Shown in pieces: positions 42,504 to 51,822 of a stretch of 64,000 nt of DNA. The first letter of the stretch is position 1. Every line of letters starts with the position of its first letter. The notes under the pieces were generated by a model. The model was not told the DNA's origin, ran no database searches, and saw only the letters and a program-made list of their open reading frames with translations. Source of the stretch: Skeletonema tropicum (lineage: Eukaryota > Bacillariophyta > Thalassiosirophyceae > Thalassiosirales > Thalassiosiraceae). A program made the translations under genes and the position numbers. The stretch is taken from NCBI GenBank assembly GCA_037178625.1, contig CM074140.1:2418001-2482000 (forward strand). The letters are read 5' to 3'.

Positions 42504-43767
42504 TTTGGTGTGGGAGGAGCTGTCTAGGCCTGAACAGTTAAATGAACAGTGTGACTCTGGCGCAAAACTAGCGATTTACGACGTTGCTCCGAATGCAGGA
42601 ATGGCGGCGCAACCTTTGCCACTTGAGCCAATCTGCGTCTATGTGGGGGGTAAGGAGAAGATGACTTCAGATACTGGTGAAAGAGTCCGCTTTCATGGCC
42701 ACCTAGCGCTTGTGAGATTACACGGGACTCAGATGGACACATCCGGTACCGCACAATCTCCGTTCGTTCGATAAAGAAATCTCTTTCCAATTGCTCGAAA
42801 GATCAGCTCGTCATCACATAAGTGCAACCAAAATGCCGACATCTACTGAAGCAGATGGTCATGTTCAAAGCACCGATCCAACGCTGTCGAGACGATCTGT
42901 AGCTTTCTAATCGAAATAATCACTTCTTTCTTCATCAATTCTTGATCAATTGCTTTGCTTTTGCTCTCGACGAAGGAGTCGTCATGGTTCCGCAGATCCC
43001 CGTGCTACGAAGGCCGCTTGTCCTCAATAAGCTTACAGAGCTGGCCAGGGAGATCTTCGCTAAGAGACAGATCTGCTACCATCCGCGTTCGTACACAAGT
43101 AGATTGGGTCAACGTGAACAAGTCATTACACGAGGTCCCGCGACTTTTCCAACTATGGGCATGCAAGCAAGTTCACGACATAGCCGGCACCAACTTGCGG
43201 TTACACAGATGTGATCCTAATCACTCTCCTTTGTGTCCTTCTTGTCTGGATGCTCAGGAGTCATGCGCTCACGTCTTAATGTGTGAAGAAGAGGATAGGG
43301 TAAAATGTTTTCAGATGTCAGCGGATAATCTACAGTCCTGGTTGCAATCGGTGGGGACATGTGAAGTGCTGGAAAAGTATATCATGAGGTTCGTGAGGGC
43401 TCGGAATCGCAAAAGCTTTATGGACTGTTTTTCTAGCGATCATGGCCCGATACTGCGGAAGTTGGCACGTTCACAAGATCAGATTGGATGGCGGCGGTTT
43501 CTGGAAGGAATGATATCCAAGGAGTTCTGTGCGATTCAAGAGACACATCGTCGTCTGGAGGGCAGCTATCTTTTGGGTGCAAAATGGGCACAAAGCTTCT
43601 CAATCAAGCTGATGGAGATGACCCATGGACAGTGGCTGGTGAGGAATTTCTTGTTTCATGATAAAATTTCGGGTATGCTTGCGTTAGCGTTAGAGAGGAA
43701 GGAGGAGCTACAAATAGCTATAGGAGCAGCAAGAGATGGGCTTAGAAGGGCTAGGAGAGGAGGATAA
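42504..43767 (+). pseudogene. Old non-LTR retroelement, fragment D (RNase H end and zinc finger)
   Basis: Resumes after the 18-base target duplication with LVWEELSRPEQLN and CDSGAKLAI, the end of the RNase H. It has a stop at 42772-42774 and frame damage around 42780-43100. A clear C-terminal domain follows: RLFQLWACKQVHDIAGT, a finger CPSC...CAHVLMC, IGWRRFLEGMISKEF and HGQWLVRNFLFHD. The same domain layout is seen in the LINE at 25999-26973, so both elements share this C-terminal architecture. Confidence 0.7.
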
Positions 43768-44588
43768 ATATTTGATGGAAATCAATCTCGGTGATCTTGA
43801 AACAACTTCTGGTGAACATCAAGTTTATTGGCTGCTTTCAGTGAAAGCGGCACGTGAAGCCTTCTTGATACGTCGCCAGCGGGCCTAGGCAGCACTTCGA
43901 CGCGGTCAAAACAACCACGGATAGAGATGGGTATATGCTTATACTCTCGTGCAAATACCTGTATTTGTATATCTCGCCTATACAGGCTTATTGACATCCA
44001 AGTCAATATATCCCGGGCTCTATAACGAGCTGTGGTAGGAGAGACAACCCTCTCCCGTGGTTCCGACTGCGACGCTGTTTGGTTCTGCCCTCGGCGTATG
44101 AAGACTCCAATTGTTGGTTCAATGATGTCTAGGTAGCGATAATGCAACAGTTACCTAATGTCCTAAGTGATATGTTGGTGTGATTTTGGGAGGATTTTGT
44201 GGCTCTCGGCTCTGTGTGTGGGGGGCTTTAGGTTATTTCTGTGCTACGGTAAACTACGTATCACTGGTAAGTAACCAAGAAAAGCATCTGTGGATGGCTG
44301 TAGCAAGAAAAAACCTATGTTGTAAAAGGACTCACTCTTCACCTCAAAGCGCAATCGAAGACTTCTCAGTGTTGGAAACAATCTCACTCAGCACACTCAA
44401 CCAGTGAAAACACCACCTCTAAAGCTGCAATCACGAACAAACAAGAACATATCTTCTGAGCACCGGAAGCAATGGTAATACTAATACTACTAAAATGGTG
44501 CTAACTAATAACACTAGCTATCTCCGCACCGCTCTACTAACTACTAACACTAGCTAAAACCAACCGTTAAATGTAACCGTTCTTTACC
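43768..44588. other. 3' flank of the old element and upstream region of paralogue 2
   Basis: Non-coding. It contains the 72-base dispersed repeat at 44103, which may mark the 3' end of the old non-LTR element, and then the presumed promoter of the next gene. Confidence 0.5.
44103..44174 (+). repeat. 72-base dispersed repeat, copy 1
   Basis: Differs from 49961-50032 by only a few bases (GACTCCAATTGTTGG ... CTAAGTGATATG). Confidence 0.75.
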
Positions 44589-47500
44589 ATGAGCATGAGC
44601 TCCAACCAACGTCCAGCCTACGACGCTGCATCTTCAACTTCAAGTAACGAGGATGACTCTCAAGTAGCTCGTGAGGTGCTTGCCTACAGTCGTAACCGCC
44701 CATCGGCAAAGACGAAGACGAGGGCGAAGGCGGTCGACTGTAATGACACCCGAAGCGTCCGAAGCCTTAGACGAAGCGTAGGAAAACACGATGAGACTAA
44801 CAAAACATGCTATGTTCAGCATAGCAGCAGCATGCTATCCCTCATTCTCATTAGTTGTATCTTGCTGGGTACTGCAATGAGCGGGCAAGGCATGATTTTT
44901 GCTATCCAAAATCAAGTCATAAATGTGGCATCTTGCATCGATACAATCATCACTGATATGTTTAGCACGGTTTCTTTCCCCTCTGTATCTGCTACTGCTA
45001 CTGCTACCGAAATAGCGTCATCATCTGTGGACGATGATGGCAATGACCCTCACTGTCTAAGGACCAAGCCGGACGGATCATGCGATGCTTGGCCAGACAG
45101 AGTTCATTTTTTTAACCATCGCGGTGAAGCGGAAATCAAGTACATCACGTGTGAAGTCGAATATGATGAAGATAACGAGCACGCCAAGAGAGTTGCAATT
45201 GAACGATCCCAGTATCAAAAAATCATATTTGAAGAAAACCTAGTCCTGGAGGATAAGTGTCTCTGGTTGGATCATACCATGCAGCAGTGTGCGTCATATC
45301 GACCTCATTATCATGAACCATTCGTTCATTTGTCAGCGGCATATACCAATGTCAAACGTGTCGTATTTGTTGGGGGGGGTGACTCCATGTTATTACATGA
45401 AGTACTCAAATATCCGTCGTTGGAGATGGTACTGGGATTGGAATTGGATCAGGTCGTGACACGTAATTCGTTTGAACACTTCAAGACACAGCCGCATTTT
45501 GATGATGAGAGGGTCCAATGGTGGTTTGGTGATGGTGCCAAGAGTTTGACATTGTTGCCCCGTGAGTACTTTGGGACGTTTGATTTGGTATTGTTGGATT
45601 TGTCCGAGACTGTCATGAGTATGACTGTGACGGAAGGGTTGGATGTGTTTGGAGCGATGAAGTTGTTGTTGAGTCCAACAGGGATCATGGTGAAGAATGA
45701 TTTCGGGTACTTTGACAGATTGAGTAGAGTGTTTGATACTTGCATTCAATTGGATATCCAGAATGTGTTTTACATTTGTGACTATGAGTTGGTGCTTTGT
45801 GGGACGGATCAGGTGGACTTCTTGAATCCAAACTTTGATCATTTGAAAGGAGTGGAGGGATCGACACATATTGTTGACACCTTGATTTATAAGCCGCAGG
45901 AGGAGGGTAGGGATGATCATTGGGGACCAATTACGGATTATAGCAAGTATTGGGGTGAGCCGCGAGATTGCCTTCCCATAGGGACAACGAGTGAGGTTGA
46001 CGATGAATCAATCGCGTATGCGGGCGTGTTGATGATCGTTGAGGCAGAGAATGTGTCCAATATGAAGGCCATGTCGGAATTGGAGGGTCCATTGGAGCGA
46101 TTGGGGTACAATATAATCACATCTTCGTCTCAACCCAGTGAGAAGAGCGGCGGTACGAAACACGTGATTGTGATGAAGGAGGGCTATCTTCTCATGGAAA
46201 GTTGGCCGGATGTCAGCTACTGCAAAATTGACATTCATCTCTGGGGAAGATTTGAAAAGCAAGATAGCATCCGTTCCAAGGTCCTTGATATGCTTGGGAG
46301 CAAGGAGGGAGATTGGCAATCGTATCGCATCGTTACTGGGGGAGTACGGGGATGCCATACTCGTGCGGATGACTTGAAATCGACCGGGCCTGACTTGTCG
46401 AAGATTGGAGTATGCGATGAGGTGAGGGAGGGCAGCAGCAAATCAGTCGTGTTGGACTCTTCAAGTGATGATGAGGCAGCGTTGGGTCCTATTATTGAGG
46501 CGGCCCTAGACGAGATCATTCCCACAATTGTTGGTGCGGCTGATGAAAAGAATGCTGTTGTCATTTGCGGACCCAAAGGAAGTCCATGTCGTGCTAAGGC
46601 GAACCTAGAAAAGAAAGGATATGACTCCTTGACTACGCTCTACACGTGTCCCGAAGAAGAAGAGATGAACAAGGCTCAAGCCATTCAGAAGTGGCGTGAG
46701 CAAATGAATTCAGGCGGTGATTTCTTTCCAGATGAGTTTGTCCTTTGTGGCAAGAAAGCAGGGGTTGCTCTCAGAGAGATCACAAGTACGTCAATATACC
46801 CTGAAGTCGTGGTGGTTGATGCTCTTGCGCCTTCGGAACATGTGGCCAGTGTCCATGAGCATTTCATGAAGATATGGATGAAACAAGTAAATGAGCACTT
46901 CATCTTCTTTGTACCCATTCTTGATGCGACTGATAAGCAGCGCACCTCCTTCCTCAAGTCTCTTAACAATGTACTGGAGTCAGAGCCTGAGTTTTACTCT
47001 GAAATATATGCTGGTGATGGGGAAAAGACCATGTCCTTTGGACTTATTCACGCTGGAACTTCGGCCTCCCTCCTCCGTTTGAAGGAATCTGTCAGTAAGT
47101 TGGATGAAAATGAACTTGTTAAGTTCTCGGACTTGCGCAAGGTGACTATTCGTGGAGCGGCGAGGGATCAGCTTTATTTTAAGCCAGTTACATTTAAGCA
47201 GGAAGACTACGACCTCCAACCAGGTCTGGAACAATTCTATGGCCAACGTGCGATTGGTTTACAGACTGTTTTTCAGCTTGTATTGAAAGATGCTGAGGAG
47301 GGTTTGACGGCATTGAGCATCTTCACTGCAGCTAATGCTGCTATCAAGAGCATGGCCAAAGGTATTGTCAAGGAGTTATTCATTCGTGAAATGGGTGAGG
47401 GTGCACTGTACGCGGCCTTGATGTCAAATGCACAAGTAGTCGTGACGTGGGATGGAGCAGGAAGTATCAATGTGAATATATTTACGTATGATGAAACAGT

Positions 47501-47789
47501 GAGCCACACGAGACTCTTCGTTTCCAAAGTTAAAGCTTCTTTACCAATTACAAGTAATCTTGATCTAGTGCTCAAGGACGAGTTCCCTCGAGGATACGAA
47601 AAAGTGATTAATAAGTCCGACAGAGTCAACCGCGACGAAAGCCCGAGCTGTTACGATCGTTACAAACGTTGCAAGGATCTTGCGAAAGTGGGACGTTGTG
47701 AGGAGGAGGCGAAGGATCTGATGATTGTTGAGTGTAAGTTCTCTTGCGGTCTATGCAAGAAGAAGAATGATTTGCATGACGAGCTTTAG
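44589..47789 (+). CDS. Spermidine-synthase-like / AdoMetDC-like fusion with ShK domain, copy 2
   Basis: 1066 aa, paralogue of 11217-14408 and in the same orientation. The first ~200 residues (including the hydrophobic anchor MLSLILISCILLGTAMSG near 77-94) are clearly diverged, while the spermidine-synthase-like and first AdoMetDC-like domains are almost identical between the copies. The C-terminal third is moderately diverged, with the six-Cys module intact (CYDRYKRC...CKFSCGLC). The same non-canonical residues are present at the AdoMetDC processing site (VMKEGY). Codon-level similarity with the other copy varies abruptly along the gene, suggesting gene conversion. Role inferred to be membrane-associated polyamine chemistry. 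Confidence 0.75.
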   Translation: MSMSSNQRPAYDAASSTSSNEDDSQVAREVLAYSRNRPSAKTKTRAKAVDCNDTRSVRSLRRSVGKHDETNKTCYVQHSSSMLSLILISCILLGTAMSGQGMIFAIQNQVINVASCIDTIITDMFSTVSFPSVSATATATEIASSSVDDDGNDPHCLRTKPDGSCDAWPDRVHFFNHRGEAEIKYITCEVEYDEDNEHAKRVAIERSQYQKIIFEENLVLEDKCLWLDHTMQQCASYRPHYHEPFVHLSAAYTNVKRVVFVGGGDSMLLHEVLKYPSLEMVLGLELDQVVTRNSFEHFKTQPHFDDERVQWWFGDGAKSLTLLPREYFGTFDLVLLDLSETVMSMTVTEGLDVFGAMKLLLSPTGIMVKNDFGYFDRLSRVFDTCIQLDIQNVFYICDYELVLCGTDQVDFLNPNFDHLKGVEGSTHIVDTLIYKPQEEGRDDHWGPITDYSKYWGEPRDCLPIGTTSEVDDESIAYAGVLMIVEAENVSNMKAMSELEGPLERLGYNIITSSSQPSEKSGGTKHVIVMKEGYLLMESWPDVSYCKIDIHLWGRFEKQDSIRSKVLDMLGSKEGDWQSYRIVTGGVRGCHTRADDLKSTGPDLSKIGVCDEVREGSSKSVVLDSSSDDEAALGPIIEAALDEIIPTIVGAADEKNAVVICGPKGSPCRAKANLEKKGYDSLTTLYTCPEEEEMNKAQAIQKWREQMNSGGDFFPDEFVLCGKKAGVALREITSTSIYPEVVVVDALAPSEHVASVHEHFMKIWMKQVNEHFIFFVPILDATDKQRTSFLKSLNNVLESEPEFYSEIYAGDGEKTMSFGLIHAGTSASLLRLKESVSKLDENELVKFSDLRKVTIRGAARDQLYFKPVTFKQEDYDLQPGLEQFYGQRAIGLQTVFQLVLKDAEEGLTALSIFTAANAAIKSMAKGIVKELFIREMGEGALYAALMSNAQVVVTWDGAGSINVNIFTYDETVSHTRLFVSKVKASLPITSNLDLVLKDEFPRGYEKVINKSDRVNRDESPSCYDRYKRCKDLAKVGRCEEEAKDLMIVECKFSCGLCKKKNDLHDEL

Positions 47790-48337
47790 AGAGGGATAGA
47801 TATAGATATGTTGATTGATTGCGTTGCATAGAGAAGGTTTGGGATATTGACTTACAAGGTAAACACGGTATGTAGTGAAGAAGCGCGAAACGGAGTGGAT
47901 TATATTTATATTCTCAGCTAACTGCTACTGCTGCTGCTGTGTTATAACCTCATCAAGTCATCGCTGTCGCGTGCGAGTGTGAAGTGCGAATCCAAAAGCC
48001 AGCAGCATCATACTCATACTTAGAATCAAACAACCCTGCCCTTTTTACTCAATTAGCACTTCCTCTCTAGAGAGAACTTTACTTCCATGCAGACTGTTGA
48101 TAGAGCACTAACTAACGTGCGTACATACCAACAACCTAAGACCCCGTACCAATATTATGTCAAGATGATGCTGAGCACAAAGCAAGCGCAGCTGAAAAAG
48201 TACGGACCCTGAGAGGGAAACCCCCAGCATTTCCGGTCTCTCCATGCCTTGGGTGAATAGGAAACCTTGTGGGTTTTCCTCTCAGGGTCCATACTTCGAC
48301 AATAGCAGCGTACAAACTTAAGATATGTAGATTATCA
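47790..48337 (+). repeat. 3' flank duplicated with the gene, copy 2
   Basis: Counterpart of 14409-14838. It contains an extra segment with the foldback described at 48201. Confidence 0.75.
48201..48293. repeat. Foldback with 23-base arms
   Basis: TACGGACCCTGAGAGG...ACCC pairs with GGGTTTTCCTCTCAGGGTCCATA with two or three mismatches around a loop of about 47 bases. In the other flank only one arm is present (near 14787), so the inverted arm was gained in, or lost from, one copy. Confidence 0.7.
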
Positions 48338-48356
48338 GACCTTAGAAAATTTTTTT

Positions 48357-48400
48357 CGCCGGGACGCGAAAGCGTCCCACCGGGACGCTCCGTCCCGGCG
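48357..48400. repeat. GC-rich double hairpin
   Basis: GGGACGC-GAAA-GCGTCCC is a perfect 7-bp stem with a GAAA tetraloop. It overlaps an alternative outer stem CGCCGGGACG / CGTCCCGGCG, and CCGGGACG-CTC-CGTCCCGG forms a second inner stem. The tract is strikingly GC-rich against its AT-rich surroundings. Confidence 0.75.
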
Positions 48401-50432
48401 CCGGAGGCGACGGGAGGCCGTTCTCCCCGTTTTTTGTTCAAATTTTTGTCACCACCGCCGTTCAGCCCGCTGAAATTGCAAAATCCACCACAAAATCCTC
48501 CATCACCATGGCACAAAAGTTCTTCCTACTTACGCTTCCTTCCCGATCGAGATGTCAGCATCGGGCAATAATTCATGCGCATGCATTGCCCATCGGTTAA
48601 CTCAATGTTATATTTTTGTCCTGCCTTGAAGGGCACAGAACTGCTGTGAGCAATGGGATGAATTTGTCATGATGCCATGCAGTATAATTAAATGGATAGA
48701 AAGTTACAAAAAATCATGCGGCCTAGCGATGCGCTGTACCTCGTCCAACATAGCGACGAGGGGAATGAAGAGAGAGCAGTAATTGCAATGATTTCCCACG
48801 CTGTGTGCCGTGGCGGCGAGATAGAAATGGGAGAAGACAGGAACCATCTCCTGTTGATGGGCGGAAATCAAGAACGGGCAGGTCATGCAAGGCAGACACT
48901 CTCCTATTGTTCTCCTGACTCGAAAGAAGAATGCAGCTGCTGTTGGCGGGCACTTGCATGTTGGGCAGACCAGAATGTGAAATCGCATGCTCCCACATTT
49001 ATTCCAAGCCATTACAATGACAACGCCAGGTGGCATTTGATAAATTTTGCATTTGCAGGGACTTCTTCCGGGACACATAAATCGACCAATTATTTGACAC
49101 CAAGTTGAAGGCGTTTCGCTCACGCAGGTTGCGAGTGTGCTGATGTGCTACTGCAATGCTCTGCAGGAGCTGGGGAGAAAAAGTCTATGAAACTGACGGT
49201 GAAGGGAAACATTACATACTGATATATTATAGTGGACCAGCATTTGATAAGCACCATCAGGAGTAGATGGATACGAAAAATGAACATGGCTACATTGGGA
49301 GGAAGCTTGACGTAAGTGATAAGGTAGACTGAAATTAATTGGCTTTCATTGGATCCATTCATGCATAAAGTCGCAAGAAGTAATCTCTTCTCTATCATCT
49401 TCTCGCTTTGTGGGTGTGTACTCGTTGTACTTCTACTTATGTAGCTCTAGAGTATGATCTATTTGCTACGCACGTGGAGCAAGAGTGTCGTCCCGTGGGG
49501 ACTCCCATTATTAAAGTTGATTGTCCCGGCGATTTGGGCCTTTGTAGAAAATTGATCGACCGCGATGAAGGCGTATCTGACGTTCTAGAGGAGATTGCGA
49601 CTTATGAAATGTACATATCGTTGTTTCATCATCATTTCAGTGGTTCTCAGTGTATATCGTATCTCTAAAACCTTGTTGACCTGTTAGTATCCTCGATCTC
49701 CCTACTTCCAATCGATGCTATTGATAGATTAGATAGGAGATAAAAGATAAAGATTAGAGTATTTCCGTACTCTACTTGTATCTACGTACGTGTAATCTAA
49801 CAGATCTGTCCCCTTGTGTCGCTCAGCTCGATGACAACTCTTAATCTGTCTCTCTCGGAAGTTGGGTCGACAGTACGTAGCTTGCTTCTTGCTTGCCACT
49901 TTCGACCACACTTCACACGTTTTAGCTTGCTGTGTTACTGCTAGCTGAATGAGTATCGTAGACTCCAATTGTTGGTTCAATGATGTCTAGGTAGCGATAA
50001 TGCAACATTTACCTAATTTCCTAAGTGATATGATTGAGTATCGTAGCACTCTCTCGGAGAGCTTTCACAATCAACTCGAGACGACCTCGCGTAGCGCCGC
50101 GTGTGAAGTGTCACTTAGGATTTTTTTGGCGATGGCCATTTTGAATACTTTCTCGTTTTTCAGACGCAAAAATGATGAAATTGGTTCTCCGGTACTGAAA
50201 AAAAAGATACCATCTTCAATTTCAAATGGCCACGTGGCCATCCGGTACTGAATGCTGAGTGACACACAAGGCTCAAGTTGATTGTGAAAACTCTCTCGGA
50301 TCTAGCGGATCTCGGATCTTTTTGCTTGCAGGCGCCAGGCGCCTCTTGCCTGCATGCTGCATGCAGCTAGCTTGGATCTTTTTTGCAAAAGCATTTTCCC
50401 GGGTCTTCAATTTAAAGTTTGAAGTTGACATG
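48401..50432. other. Intergenic, weak open frames only
   Basis: Open frames exist on both strands at 48692-49123 and on the plus strand at 49408-49668, but none shows a recognisable motif or is repeated, and the two at 48.7-49.1 kb overlap each other. I would not call a gene here. Confidence 0.45.
49961..50032 (+). repeat. 72-base dispersed repeat, copy 2
   Basis: Second copy of 44103-44174. Possibly the 3' end of another decayed copy of the old non-LTR element. Confidence 0.75.
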
Positions 50433-50775
50433 TCGCAGGTAGCGGATGGAGCGGATGAGCTTTCAATGGCTCTCTCCTTCCCCCATTTCCCCTGCGCCTC
50501 GTCGCGCCACTTTCTTTACCATTTTGACTTCTTCGGGAGTACCAATTGAGATGGATTCCCAATTGTTCTCTGTTCCAATGCTTCTGCAGTCATCGGTCAT
50601 ACATAATACTGTCTCATGTCCGTCTAATTCCACCGTGGAAGACCACGTCAATCAGGATCCAAAGATCCTCAAAATCGGCAAGCAGTCTCCTCAGTTTTGT
50701 TTTCGACAAGCAAAAACATTGCAATCGAGAACACCTCTAGTATTATCACCGATTTTGATAGCCATTGAAAGTTTT
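50433..50775 (+). repeat. Terminal repeat A1
   Basis: Close match to 58538-58884. It carries its own inverted ends GCTTTCAATGGCT and AGCCATTGAAAGT, so it could alternatively be an inserted MITE. Confidence 0.75.
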
Positions 50776-50924
50776 TTTAGGTAAGCATATGACGGATCGG
50801 ATTATTCGCAGAATGCTTGATAATATTGGGATTTGGCGCTGTTCGTGAGTCCTTTTTTTGAAGGAATTATTGCGAAAGGTATCGCGTCGGAAACACAACA
50901 CAACCAGCCGAACATTGGCTCATC

Positions 50925-51560
50925 TGCTGTGGCTATTCCTGCCATCGGTAGCATATTGACGATATGATAGCCTTTGGTTACTTAGCAGAGAGATTCAGTC
51001 GCTGCTATGGCCCCCGTTGAGCCGTCGGCTCTTTGCGGAACAATAGAATCTTTGCTGTCGTTATTCCTGCCATCGGTAGCATACTGATGAAAGGATGACT
51101 TCTGGTTGATTCGGCTACTTAGCAGAGGGATTCAGTCACTGCTATGGCCCCCGTTGAGCCGTCGGCTCTTTGCGGAACAATAGAATCTTTGCTGTCGTTA
51201 TTCCTGCCATCGGTAGCATACTGATGAAAGGATGACTTCTGGTTGATTCGGCTACTTAGCAGAGGGATTCAGTCGCTGCTATGGCCCCCGTTGAGCCGTC
51301 GGCTCTTTGCGGAACAATAGAATCTTTGCTGTTGTTATTCCTGCCATCGGTAGCATACTGATGAAAGGATGACTTCTGGTTGATTCGGCTACTTAGCAGA
51401 GTGATTCAGTCGCTGCTATGGCCCCCGTTGAGCCGTCGGCTCTTTGCGGAACAATAGAATCTTTGCTGTCGTTATTCCTGCCATCGGTAGCATACTGATG
51501 AAAGGATGACTTCTGGTTGATTCGGCTACTTAGCAGAGGAATTCAGTCACTGCTATGCCC
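50925..51560 (+). repeat. 137-base tandem array in the leader
   Basis: The word CATCGGTAGCATA recurs at 50943, 51071, 51208, 51345 and 51482, giving spacings of 128, 137, 137 and 137. The units are nearly identical and each holds CCGTTGAGCCGTCGGCTC. Confidence 0.9.
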
Positions 51561-51822
51561 CATTGAATCTTCGACTGAGGGTTCTTTTCGGAAGCAGTTA
51601 CGATCTCTCAAAGAGGCTCTACCTGAATTGAAAATTGTTCCGGTAACGGGAGACTCCCAGGTAGCCGATTTTCGTCAGTAGGATGAGTATCCGTGTCCAC
51701 GTGGTAGTCAATGTTGAACTTCCAGGATTTTCTCAGAAGAGACGTCGTTAGCGATAAAATTTCTTGTTAGCGAAATCCATCTCAACCATTCTCCCTTTTC
51801 CTTTTCTCCTTCTAATTTAGTC

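Noticed and set aside
48692..49123. Overlapping 138- and 139-codon frames on opposite strands with several Cys residues
   Set aside because: No recognisable domain, no second copy, and neither strand is favoured.
50925..51560. Centromeric satellite
   Set aside because: Only about five units and confined to the leader of one retroelement.
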